Positions 51,395-59,964 of a stretch of 64,000 bases of DNA are shown in pieces. Positions within the stretch are counted from its first letter, which is position 1; each line of letters opens with the position of its first letter. Source of the stretch: Bacteroidales bacterium Bact_09. Its GTDB lineage: Bacteria; Bacteroidota; Bacteroidia; Bacteroidales; UBA932. The translations under genes were made by a program, and so were the position numbers. The notes under the pieces were generated by a model. It made no database searches. It was given only the letters and a program-made list of their open reading frames with translations, and was not told the origin of the DNA. The DNA lies in assembly GCA_001603455.1 (NCBI GenBank), contig LUZA01000025.1:1-64000 (forward strand). The letters are read 5' to 3'.

Positions 51395-53518
51395 CTGTTT
51401 TCGTTGCAGGACAGGCGTGATTCTTCTGGTATTGGCTGGAATGTGTTGCCTTTCTTTTTGCATCCCAACGACGGCTGCCTCTTCATTCAACACCGGAGTG
51501 AGGTTTTTTTCCTGTAGCGGAACAAAGGGATTGATCTTGTTTTCTGTTTCCCTTCGATTGAGTTCCCTTACCGCATCTATGGTAGTACCGCTGCCCAGGG
51601 TGGAGGGCCTGGCATGTACATCGGGAAAAAATTTCAGGGTATAGGGAAAAAGAGGTTCCTTGTACCAGGATTTATTTTGTGGTGGTGAATCCACTACCAT
51701 GCGACTGGTTATGGCATATCGGTCAGAGGGCCGTTCCGGGGCCCTCCAGTTAAATTCAGCAAGTCGCTCCTGATCCTTTTTTAATTCAAAAAGCGGAATC
51801 ATATCGCTTTTCACTGACTTCTTGTATATAATACGCTGTGCCCTTCTTTCTTTTAGAAAAACATTCATCTCTTCACATTCTTTGATATTAAGCGAAGTGA
51901 TAAGGCTGTCTTCGGGAATATAAAAAAGCGCTTTTGCATTTTTCACGGCATCAAACCGAAAAATATCGTTATCCCGGATATGGGCATACATAAGATCCGC
52001 CTTGATCTGGTGAAAAAATATTTCTTCTTCCTGCGATATAAGAAATGCTTTGGATAGGAAGTCAACCCTGTACAATGAGTCCCTGCTGAACCGGAACTGA
52101 ATGCTATCGGCACTCAACTGGCTTTCCTGGTTCCATAATACGGGTTTGCCGTATTGCCGCAATACAGAGTCTATGCTGTTAAAGACCATTGAATCACAGA
52201 CAGACTGAAAGTCGCTTTTATATACTCTGACATTACTGTGACCATAAAAAAAGTGGACCTCCAGCGTGTTGAAAAGGCTGTCTCCCCGGTGCTTTACCTC
52301 TGCCAGAAAGGTACTGTCCGTTTTAACAAGGAACAGCTGAATTTCAAGGGAATCTTGTACCGGCATATTGGTCCCGGATGTTTCTGTGGAAACCGTATCA
52401 GATGCAGGAATGGCCGTTGTTGAGTCGGGCAGCATAACGGACTGGGCAGGATCAGCCGGTTTATTTCTTACGGGAATATCCCGACGGGCAAAAGCCCGGA
52501 CCCGTTCCAGGGAATCCATCTGTCCGTATGTACTTGTAAAAACAAGAAGGGTATCGGCACGTAGAAAAAGCGAATCTTTCCGGTTGGCTTCCTGGTCAAC
52601 CTCGTATGTGATAAATACAGGCTCTTGTGTTACCTGCGCCCAATCCGGATTTCTGCGAAAGTCAAGGCGGTCTCCAAGAATCAACAACTGTTGCGTCGTG
52701 TCGCGAACCTGTATGTTACGTCTTAAAATCCCTGAATTGTTTATCCGGTCATAGTGCACGTCTTCTGCCATGATCTCCTGTTCGTTGGTTCGTATGAATA
52801 CGTTATCCATAAAATGGAAAAGTTCTTTTTCCCTTTCATAAGTACCCTCCCCGGCGGTCAGGAAGCCGTCTGTATGCCACGCTTGCACGTTTCCCCAGAA
52901 TTCAGCCAGGTTCAGATCTGAATGATAATACAGGGAATCTGCCTTAACTCTGAGGGTGTCGGTCCCCATTTCCACATGTTCGTAAAAACAAAACAATTTT
53001 TCTTTGGAATAATAATAACCCTTCCGGCTTTCCAGAATAGTTCCCTGATTATCTACCATGCTGCCTCCGTTGAAAAAGTAGCCTATACTGTCTTTTGTGT
53101 TGAAATTCAGGTATCGCGTACGTAAACAGTTCCCCTCCTCGTCAAGGAGTTCCACGGTTTTTCCACGGACTTCTGCCGTATTGAGGTCTCCGATATAATG
53201 AATGGTTTCTCCCTTTAATCGTGTTCCCTGCTGGATAATCTCTACATTTCCCACAGCGTCAATAACGTTGTCAGCAGTATTCCAGATTGCAGTATCACAT
53301 AGAATATATGTGTCGTTATGGAGAAAACGGGCCGGTCCCGTAACCTTCCTGTAACTTACCCCAAAAAGTTCATACATTTCTGCCACCTGGGCACTGATCA
53401 GATGTACTTTTTCTTCTGTTGTACGGTCCTTGTTGAAGGCCTGTGCCCGGATCTCTTGCCGGGCAGTAAGCAAAACGGCCAGGCATAACACAAATAGCAG
53501 AACCCGGTGTCTTTCCAT
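51371..53518 (-). CDS. OstA/LptA-like outer-membrane biogenesis protein
   Basis: The 715-residue product (ATG at 53518, which overlaps the SurA gene stop by one base) has a signal peptide and OstA-like domains in the first half (VGNVEIIQQGTRLKGETIHYIGDLNTAEVRG and repeats such as WGNVQAWHTDGFLTAGEG). These form beta-jellyroll units that ferry lipopolysaccharide across the periplasm. The second half is less conserved and does not match the LptD barrel that I know. It ends the guaB-PpiC-SurA transcript, which ties it to outer-membrane assembly. Confidence 0.85.
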   Translation of the reverse strand: MERHRVLLFVLCLAVLLTARQEIRAQAFNKDRTTEEKVHLISAQVAEMYELFGVSYRKVTGPARFLHNDTYILCDTAIWNTADNVIDAVGNVEIIQQGTRLKGETIHYIGDLNTAEVRGKTVELLDEEGNCLRTRYLNFNTKDSIGYFFNGGSMVDNQGTILESRKGYYYSKEKLFCFYEHVEMGTDTLRVKADSLYYHSDLNLAEFWGNVQAWHTDGFLTAGEGTYEREKELFHFMDNVFIRTNEQEIMAEDVHYDRINNSGILRRNIQVRDTTQQLLILGDRLDFRRNPDWAQVTQEPVFITYEVDQEANRKDSLFLRADTLLVFTSTYGQMDSLERVRAFARRDIPVRNKPADPAQSVMLPDSTTAIPASDTVSTETSGTNMPVQDSLEIQLFLVKTDSTFLAEVKHRGDSLFNTLEVHFFYGHSNVRVYKSDFQSVCDSMVFNSIDSVLRQYGKPVLWNQESQLSADSIQFRFSRDSLYRVDFLSKAFLISQEEEIFFHQIKADLMYAHIRDNDIFRFDAVKNAKALFYIPEDSLITSLNIKECEEMNVFLKERRAQRIIYKKSVKSDMIPLFELKKDQERLAEFNWRAPERPSDRYAITSRMVVDSPPQNKSWYKEPLFPYTLKFFPDVHARPSTLGSGTTIDAVRELNRRETENKINPFVPLQEKNLTPVLNEEAAVVGMQKERQHIPANTRRITPVLQRKQLQVQQIE

Positions 53519-54882
53519 TATTTGATCCAACCTTCCCGTTTGAAAGCGCAATCCCTAAACAGGGGATCTATACGGATATATGTGGTTGTTTGTTTTTCCT
53601 TTATGAATTCTTCTATAGCTTCCAGCTGCTTTTTGTTCTCGGCCAGATTCTGGATGATATTGTAATCGTCTTTAAGGTTGGCCACGTGTGATGGGATGAT
53701 CTTGTCCATCCTGATAATCTTGTAGATAACGTTTCCTTCGCGGCCTTCATTGTCCCGGCTTTCAAAAGCGGCAGAGACATCTCCTTCTTTCATATTCCGT
53801 AATATATTATAATCGCTGGTCTTGAGCTGGTCTTTCTCGAAGAGCATGGACCCGGTGTTCTGGTCTGCCATACGACCACCATTGAGTCTGGAAGGAGGAT
53901 CCCCGGAATACAACAGGGCTGCTCTTTCAAAGGTAATGCTGTCCGTTTTGATGGTATTTGCTATGCTATCCAGCCGGTTCAGGCATTTTACACGGTCCGA
54001 AGTCAGCACTTCGGGTTTCAACAGAATGTGCCGGGCATTGAACATATCTCCTTCGCGCTCGATCATTTGGATTAGATGGAATCCGTCAGGAGTCTCTACT
54101 ATCTGGGAAACCTGTCCTTCCTTAAGTATGATGGCTGCGTCGCCGAAAGCCGGCCAATACATTTGTTTTGCCGCCATTCCCAGTTCACCACCCCTGCGGG
54201 CAGAATAGGGATCTTGTGAGTACAGGGTGGCCAGGGTGCTGAAACGCTTTCCGTTCAGGATCCTTTCACGGAATTCCAGCAAGCGCTCCTTGACCATCAG
54301 AATGGCTTCCTCTTTTGGGGGATAGAGGACGATCTGGCTTAGCTGGTACTGGGTAGGAATGATGGGCAGGCTGTCCTTTGGTGTACGGAGGTAAAAATCT
54401 TCAATATCCTTTGGTGTCAGGGAAGGAACTTTTGCAACAATGGCAGATTGCATGTCCCGGGTCAGACTTTGCTCACGGAACAACTCGCGCCATTCCTGTT
54501 TCAGTTTGAATAGTGGTTTTCTAAAATACTCTTCCGTGGCTTTTTCCCCTCCTAGGCGTGTTTTGATATCCTGCAGCCTGTTCTCGAGTTCCAGTTCTAC
54601 ATATTCTTCATTCACCGTAAGACTGTCAAGCCGTGCCTGATTGAGCATCAATTTGGAGATTAGCATATTTTCCAGGATATCACACCGCAGGTTCTTATCG
54701 GTTATGACGCCCTGCATCATCTGCATCTGCACTTCCTCCTCGATAGCGGATAACTGGATCATTTCATTGCCCACCAAAGCAATCACCTTGTCAACCAGGC
54801 CGTTGCCATATTTTTGACTATAGGCAAATGTGGTTATCAGCAGGAACAACAGCATGACTGTTGCCGGTTTATTAATCTTCAT
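53518..54882 (-). CDS. SurA-like periplasmic chaperone/isomerase
   Basis: SurA escorts outer-membrane proteins and has prolyl isomerase activity. The 454-residue product has a signal peptide, a SurA N-domain (DKVIALVGNEMIQLSAIEEEVQMQ), and two parvulin-like domains (about residues 185-275 and 280-385; YQLSQIVLYPP and FNARHILLKPEV). It lies between a related lipoprotein and the OstA-like gene, overlapping the former by 11 bases. Confidence 0.92.
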   Translation of the reverse strand: MKINKPATVMLLFLLITTFAYSQKYGNGLVDKVIALVGNEMIQLSAIEEEVQMQMMQGVITDKNLRCDILENMLISKLMLNQARLDSLTVNEEYVELELENRLQDIKTRLGGEKATEEYFRKPLFKLKQEWRELFREQSLTRDMQSAIVAKVPSLTPKDIEDFYLRTPKDSLPIIPTQYQLSQIVLYPPKEEAILMVKERLLEFRERILNGKRFSTLATLYSQDPYSARRGGELGMAAKQMYWPAFGDAAIILKEGQVSQIVETPDGFHLIQMIEREGDMFNARHILLKPEVLTSDRVKCLNRLDSIANTIKTDSITFERAALLYSGDPPSRLNGGRMADQNTGSMLFEKDQLKTSDYNILRNMKEGDVSAAFESRDNEGREGNVIYKIIRMDKIIPSHVANLKDDYNIIQNLAENKKQLEAIEEFIKEKQTTTYIRIDPLFRDCAFKREGWIK

Positions 54883-55738
54883 CCTTTTTGTAAATTTTTA
54901 TCATTTGTTTGTTCCAGCCTTCTTTTAGCACTTCTCTATCGAGGTCTTTCAACAAATTCTGTTTCCTTTTACTCAGGATGATCTGGCGAATACTGGCCTC
55001 GATATGTTCCAGGGGTGCAGGATCCCCGGTCGGGATAAAAGCTGTGACAGATACAAGATAAGTATACAGACTATCGCGTATGTCGATGTATCCGTCCGAT
55101 CGTAAAGCTTGTTGTCCGGCATTTGTTCCATCCGGCAAATCTTGTGCCAATTCCAAAGCCGAGAGCCATTTACCCGTGTAATCGGTATAGATCTCGGCAG
55201 AACTTTCACATAAACGCTCCAACTGTGTCAGGTCTTCCAGGGTATTGGAACGGTATATGTTCCTTATCATGGGCAGGTACGGGGAATGAAGCCGCATCTT
55301 AATGAACCTGGCCTTGAACAACGGGTCTTCCAGCAGGAAAAATTCCCTGTTTTCGTTGTAATACGTAAGGATCTCTTCTGGCTTTATGAGGGTGTCTATG
55401 CGTTCTTCTACGTATTTTTTCTGGTATCTGAACACCAAAAGGGATTTCCTGTAGTCCGCCAGTTCCTGTTCCACATCCTTTTCTTCTTTAGAAAGCTCAT
55501 GCTCGGCCTTTTTCAGAAGCAGGTTGTCAATAGCCCAAATATCTATATAATGATTAACCAGGTTTATTGAATCGTCAGGGGAAAGCATTCCCTGCAACAA
55601 TCCTTCAACGTCTTTTTTATAGAGGATATCCTTTCCTATCTGGGCTATCCGTTCCGGTTCGTTTCCGAACCACCGCTTTAAGTGACGGCAGGAGCCCAGC
55701 GTGATCAGACATAACAGTATTACTATCCATTTTTTCAT
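54872..55738 (-). CDS. SurA-N/PpiC-like lipoprotein
   Basis: The 288-residue product starts at the ATG at 55738 (MKKWIVILLCLITLGSC), ten bases after the guaB stop. The Cys makes it a lipoprotein. The N-terminal chaperone-like part (IAQIGKDILYKKDVEGLLQGM) resembles the SurA N-domain, but I see no clear parvulin active site, so it may be a chaperone only. It is probably an accessory to SurA, encoded next. Confidence 0.82.
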   Translation of the reverse strand: MKKWIVILLCLITLGSCRHLKRWFGNEPERIAQIGKDILYKKDVEGLLQGMLSPDDSINLVNHYIDIWAIDNLLLKKAEHELSKEEKDVEQELADYRKSLLVFRYQKKYVEERIDTLIKPEEILTYYNENREFFLLEDPLFKARFIKMRLHSPYLPMIRNIYRSNTLEDLTQLERLCESSAEIYTDYTGKWLSALELAQDLPDGTNAGQQALRSDGYIDIRDSLYTYLVSVTAFIPTGDPAPLEHIEASIRQIILSKRKQNLLKDLDREVLKEGWNKQMIKIYKKDED

Positions 55739-55748
55739 CACGGGATGG

Positions 55749-57218
55749 TTATCTGGAATAATTGGGTGCTTCACGCGTTATAGTTACATCGTGCGGATGG
55801 TTTTCTATTACTCCGGCAGATGTGATACGCACAAATTCTGCTTTTTTCAATGTTGCCAGGTCCGGAGTGCCACAGTATCCCATGCCTGCGCGAAGACCAC
55901 CGGCCAGCTGAAAAAAGACTTCAGCCAACGTTCCCTTGTAAGGGACCTGTGCCACAATTCCTTCCGGCACCAGTTTTTTGATATCATCCTCGGCATCCTG
56001 AAAGTAACGGTCTTTGGATCCCTGTTGCATAGCCTCCAGGGATCCCATTCCACGGTAACTTTTGAATTTTCTTCCGTTCAGGATAATAGTCTCTCCAGGA
56101 GATTCTTCAACTCCGGCAAACAAAGAGCCGGCCATCACCGTATCTGCTCCTGCAGCCAATGCCTTGACCATGTCGCCGGAATACCTTATGCCACCATCTG
56201 CGATGATGGGGACCCCCTTGTCTTTCAATACCTTATATGCCTCAATAATGGCCGAGAGCTGGGGAACGCCCACACCGGCAACTACGCGTGTTGTACAGAT
56301 GGAACCCGGACCGATACCCACCTTGACGGCATCTGCCCCGCATTCGGCCAAGGCAATGGCCCCCGAAGCTGTTGCCACGTTCCCGGCAACAATATCCAGA
56401 TCGGGAAAGGCTTTTTTTGCCTTGCGCACCATATCCAGAACTCCCTTTGAATGACCGTGCGCTGTATCAATCACCACAGCATCGATATCTACCGAGATGA
56501 GTTTTTCTATGTGCTGCAGGGTGTTTGTTCTTACTCCGACTGCAGCAGCTGTACGCAACCTGCCTTTGCTGTCCTTGGTGGCATTTGGATTGTCTTTTAT
56601 TTTTGTGATATCCTTAAAAGTCAGCAGTCCAATGAGTTTGAAATGTCTGTCAACCACCGGAAGTTTTTCTATTTTGTATATCTTTAAAAGCTTGGTGGCA
56701 CTGTTCAGATCTGCGCCGTCATTTATGGTTACCAGGTTCTCTTTGGTCATCACTTCAGAAATGGGGGTCCCTTCATTTTCCACAAAACGGAGGTCCCGAT
56801 TGGTAACGATTCCAATAAGCCGGTGCCTGTTGTCAACCACAGGAATCCCTCCAATATGATTTTCCGCCATTAATTTTAAGGCATCTCCCACACAGGCTCC
56901 GGGTCCTATGACAATCGGATCATAAATCATCCCACTCTCTGACCTTTTTACTTTCCGCACGTGTTCCATTTGTTGCTCAATGGTCATATTTTTGTGGATC
57001 ACCCCCAACCCTCCCTCACGGGCAATGGCTATGGCCAGGGTTGAATCGGTTACGGTGTCCATTGCAGAGGAAACAATGGGTGCACTAAGTACTATGTTCT
57101 TCGAAAAATGTGTAGTCAGATCCACATCCCGGGGAAGAACAGATGAAGCGGCTGGAAGAAGTAACACGTCATCAAACGTGAGTCCCTCAAAAACTATACG
57201 ATCATCAAAAGATTTCAT
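55749..57218 (-). CDS. guaB: IMP dehydrogenase
   Basis: GuaB oxidises IMP to XMP, the first step to GMP. The 489-residue product has the start [22 protein letters not shown] (ATG at 57218; the track's TTG is not used). A CBS-domain insert follows (about residues 95-210), then the barrel with [20 protein letters not shown] (catalytic Cys) near residue 300, and the flap near residue 400. TATATTTG lies 19 bases before the ATG. It heads the minus-strand envelope genes, an arrangement whose rationale is unclear. Confidence 0.97.
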   Translation of the reverse strand: MKSFDDRIVFEGLTFDDVLLLPAASSVLPRDVDLTTHFSKNIVLSAPIVSSAMDTVTDSTLAIAIAREGGLGVIHKNMTIEQQMEHVRKVKRSESGMIYDPIVIGPGACVGDALKLMAENHIGGIPVVDNRHRLIGIVTNRDLRFVENEGTPISEVMTKENLVTINDGADLNSATKLLKIYKIEKLPVVDRHFKLIGLLTFKDITKIKDNPNATKDSKGRLRTAAAVGVRTNTLQHIEKLISVDIDAVVIDTAHGHSKGVLDMVRKAKKAFPDLDIVAGNVATASGAIALAECGADAVKVGIGPGSICTTRVVAGVGVPQLSAIIEAYKVLKDKGVPIIADGGIRYSGDMVKALAAGADTVMAGSLFAGVEESPGETIILNGRKFKSYRGMGSLEAMQQGSKDRYFQDAEDDIKKLVPEGIVAQVPYKGTLAEVFFQLAGGLRAGMGYCGTPDLATLKKAEFVRITSAGVIENHPHDVTITREAPNYSR

Positions 57219-57237
57219 GGCCAAAGATTTTATCTTG

Positions 57238-57275
57238 CAAATATAAAGAAAACGAGTGATTATGTATTATCTTTG
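57238..57275. promoter_or_regulatory. Divergent promoters for guaB and the SDF symporter
   Basis: Minus-strand TATATTTG (57245-57238) and plus-strand TATCTTTG (57268-57275) lie 22 bases apart. The plus box is five bases before the symporter ATG at 57281, implying a leaderless message; the minus box leaves 19 bases of leader for guaB. No -33 motif is clear. Confidence 0.62.
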
Positions 57276-57280
57276 TCCGT

Positions 57281-58468
57281 ATGAAGAAATGGAAGATCGG
57301 ATTGTTGGCCCGTGTTGCCATTGCTATAGTTCTGGGAATTTTGTCTGGATTGTTCTTACCTACATGGTCCCTGCGTATTTTTTTAACATTCAACAATCTA
57401 TTTAGTAAATTTTTGGATTTTACTGTACCACTGATCATCCTGGGACTCATTGCCCCTGGAATCGCCGAATTGGGGAAGGGTGCCGGCAAAATGCTTGGTA
57501 CCACACTGGGTCTAGCTTACGGGTCCACCCTGCTGAGCGGTTTTTTTGCCTTCTTTTCATGCTGTGCGATATACCCCTTTTTACTTAAAGGAGCTGTAAA
57601 CGGAATGGAAATACAGCCACAGGCCGGGGAGGCGTTGCAAGGAAGTGACCAGCTGATCCCCTATTTTTCCCTGGACTTTCCGCCTCTCTTTGGTGTGATG
57701 ACTGCATTGGTCTTTGCTTTCATACTGGGTTTGGGATTGACCGTGATTAGAAACGGAAAGGCCTTGATGGAGGTTCTTATAGGTTTTCGCGAGATCGTAA
57801 ATAAAACCATATCGGGAGTCATCATCCCGCTCCTGCCTTTGTTCGTATTTGGGATCTTTATGAAGATGGCAGCCGAAGGTCATGTAGAAAAAGTATTAGG
57901 CGTTTTTATTAAGATAGTGGTGCTGATCTTCATACTGACCATTATACTTTTACTGTTCCAGTTTATCGTTGCAGGTCTGATAGGAAGAAAGAATCCTTTC
58001 GCATTGTTGCATACCATGCTTACGGCCTATGTAACGGCACTGGGGACACAGTCTTCTGCAGCAACCATTCCGGTTACCCTGCGTCAGACCGTCAAATGTG
58101 GTGTTGATCCGCGTATAGCTGGATCGGTCATACCCTTGTGTGCGACAGTACATCTGTCCGGGAGCATGCTCAAGATAACCTCCTGTGCCATTGCTGTGAT
58201 GATGATGATGAACATTCCTCTTGATCCGACCGTCTTTGTCGGATTCATTTTCCTGCTTGGTATTACAATGATTGCCGCACCGGGGGTACCAGGAGGTGCT
58301 ATCATGGCTGCCATTGCAGTTCTTCAGTCTGTTCTGGGATTCGGGACAGAGGCCGTCGGACTTATGATCACCCTCTATATTGCTATGGATAGTTTTGGAA
58401 CGGCATGCAATGTCACCGGAGACGGGGCTATTGCCGTTATAGTCGACAAGATATATGCTAAGGATTAG
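57281..58468 (+). CDS. SDF-family dicarboxylate/amino-acid symporter
   Basis: These proteins import glutamate, aspartate, C4-dicarboxylates or serine/threonine with Na+ or H+. The 395-residue product has the eight-helix plus hairpin plan. The family motifs are TALGTQSSAATIPVTLRQTV near residue 248, SVIPLCATVHLSGSMLK near 285, and GVPGGAIMAAIAVLQ and MDSFGTACNVTGDGAIAVIVDKI near the end. The substrate cannot be fixed. The LOG gene starts within its last 14 bases. Confidence 0.92.
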   Translation: MKKWKIGLLARVAIAIVLGILSGLFLPTWSLRIFLTFNNLFSKFLDFTVPLIILGLIAPGIAELGKGAGKMLGTTLGLAYGSTLLSGFFAFFSCCAIYPFLLKGAVNGMEIQPQAGEALQGSDQLIPYFSLDFPPLFGVMTALVFAFILGLGLTVIRNGKALMEVLIGFREIVNKTISGVIIPLLPLFVFGIFMKMAAEGHVEKVLGVFIKIVVLIFILTIILLLFQFIVAGLIGRKNPFALLHTMLTAYVTALGTQSSAATIPVTLRQTVKCGVDPRIAGSVIPLCATVHLSGSMLKITSCAIAVMMMMNIPLDPTVFVGFIFLLGITMIAAPGVPGGAIMAAIAVLQSVLGFGTEAVGLMITLYIAMDSFGTACNVTGDGAIAVIVDKIYAKD

Positions 58469-58988
58469 TGTTTTTTGCGGATCACAGACCGGGAACGATC
58501 CTTTGATAATACAACAGGCCAAGTTGCTGGGATCCCTGCTGGCTGCACAAGGAATTGAATTGGTCTATGGCGGAACAGACATCGGAATTATGGGAATACT
58601 TGCCGACAGTGCACTGGCTGCAGGAGGCAAAGTGGAGGGAGTGATGCCATCGCTTATCGAAGAAAAACGCATCGCCCATAGACATCTTACGCGTATGATC
58701 CAGGTATCTACCTTGGAAGAACGGAAGAAAAAACTTATTGAACAGTGTGATGCGATAGTTGTATTTCCGGGCAGTTACGGGACCATGGACGAATTGTTCA
58801 GCGCCTTGGTGCTCAAGCAATTGGGTAAAATTAACAAACCTGTGGTGTTGCTTAATGCAGGTGGTTTTTACGATCCATTACTGGCACAACTTGACCATAT
58901 GGTAAAACTGGGCTTTATGCCGGAGCGCTTTCGTTCAAACCTGCAGGTTGTCAATGATTGCAGGGAGTTGCATTTTCTTTGGGATTGA
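58455..58988 (+). CDS. LOG-family (TIGR00730) Rossmann-fold protein
   Basis: LOG proteins hydrolyse nucleoside monophosphates, removing ribose 5-phosphate; bacterial copies may act in nucleotide salvage. The 177-residue product has the nucleotide-site block VYGGTDIGIMGILADSAL and the catalytic block LEERKKKLIEQCDAIVVFPGSYGTMDE near residue 100. The usual PGGxGT appears as PGSYGT (second Gly to Ser); Arg and Glu of the active site are kept. The last 38 bases overlap the convergent radical SAM gene. Confidence 0.9.
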   Translation: MLRISVFCGSQTGNDPLIIQQAKLLGSLLAAQGIELVYGGTDIGIMGILADSALAAGGKVEGVMPSLIEEKRIAHRHLTRMIQVSTLEERKKKLIEQCDAIVVFPGSYGTMDELFSALVLKQLGKINKPVVLLNAGGFYDPLLAQLDHMVKLGFMPERFRSNLQVVNDCRELHFLWD

Positions 58989-59904
58989 CATACCTGACAC
59001 CCTGGTACGTATTGCGTTCTTCCAGCCTTTTTTCCAGCAGTCGCAGGATCTCGACATTGCGGATGAGTCCCCACGGAGTGGACCGGACAAAACGTGGGGG
59101 TACTTCCCCGGCTATGCGTTCAATAAACATATCGGGGCGCAGCCGTTCCAGAAAATCAATAACAAAGTCCAGATACTGATCGAGTGAAAAAGTCACAAAA
59201 TCTCTGGGCCTTTCTGCAAATTCCTTTTCCATGGCCGTGTCCCTGATAATTTGTAGCTGATGCATCTTAAGGCTTGTAACGGGCAGCTGGCTTAGCAGGC
59301 TGGCTTCTGCGAGCATCTCTTCCCGGGATTCTCCGGGGAGCCCAAAGATCATATGGACCCCGGTGTGAATACCCAAGGCAGCGGTGGCTGCAATGGCTTG
59401 GGCGGATTGTTCCCATGTATGGCAACGGTTGATGCGCTGCAATGTTCTGTTGTAGCACGATTCCACCCCGTATTCGATCATAACTATTTTATCTTGTGAC
59501 AGATCTGCGAAATATTTCAGTTTTTCCATGTCTATGCAATCGGGCCGGGTCCCGATAACAATCCCCTTTATGCGGGTGTCCTCCAGAACGGGTTTGTAAA
59601 TCCGGCGAAGCTCCTCAAGTGGAGCGTGTGTATTGGAATATGGCTGAAAATAGGCCAGGTATCCTCCGGCTTTACGGTAGCGGACACGATGAAATTCAAT
59701 TCCTTCGTCTATTTGCCGGGTCAGACTTTTTTGCGGGGTGCTGTATCCGGGATGAAATGCACGGTTATCACAATAGGTACATCCGCCGGTTCCGGCTGTT
59801 CCATCCCGGTTGGGACAGGTAAATCCGGCATCTACCACTACTTTTTGCAGGCGTGTTCCGTATTTACGGATAAAATATCCTGTAAAGGATCTGTATCTTT
59901 GCAC
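58951..59904 (-). CDS. TIGR01212/YhcC-family radical SAM protein
   Basis: The 317-residue product has the radical SAM block VDAGFTCPNRDGTAGTGGCTYCDN with the CxxxxxxxCxxC spacing that is typical of the YhcC subgroup. Its role, possibly tRNA or protein modification, is not settled. Later blocks (TRPDCIDMEKLKYFADLS, GLPGESREEML) support the assignment. The start is a GTG at 59904, inside a 17-base palindrome and five bases after a TACCTTTG box. Confidence 0.9.
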   Translation of the reverse strand: MQRYRSFTGYFIRKYGTRLQKVVVDAGFTCPNRDGTAGTGGCTYCDNRAFHPGYSTPQKSLTRQIDEGIEFHRVRYRKAGGYLAYFQPYSNTHAPLEELRRIYKPVLEDTRIKGIVIGTRPDCIDMEKLKYFADLSQDKIVMIEYGVESCYNRTLQRINRCHTWEQSAQAIAATAALGIHTGVHMIFGLPGESREEMLAEASLLSQLPVTSLKMHQLQIIRDTAMEKEFAERPRDFVTFSLDQYLDFVIDFLERLRPDMFIERIAGEVPPRFVRSTPWGLIRNVEILRLLEKRLEERNTYQGVRYVNPKENATPCNH

Positions 59905-59958
59905 GGTGCAAAGGTAAAAAAGTATATCTTGTCAAATCAAAGATTTGCTGTAAATTTG
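59894..59958. promoter_or_regulatory. Interlocked divergent promoters and a 17-base palindrome
   Basis: For the radical SAM gene (minus): TTTG at 59941-59938, 21 bases, TACCTTTG at 59916-59909, then four bases to its GTG. For the NlpC gene (plus): TTG at 59929-59931, 19 bases, TAAATTTG at 59951-59958, then six bases to the ATG. The two -33 elements interleave. The palindrome CTTTGCAC-G-GTGCAAAG (59897-59913) covers the radical SAM start site, and its left arm also contains a plus-strand TATCTTTG (59894-59901). Confidence 0.7.
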
Positions 59959-59964
59959 TAAGTT

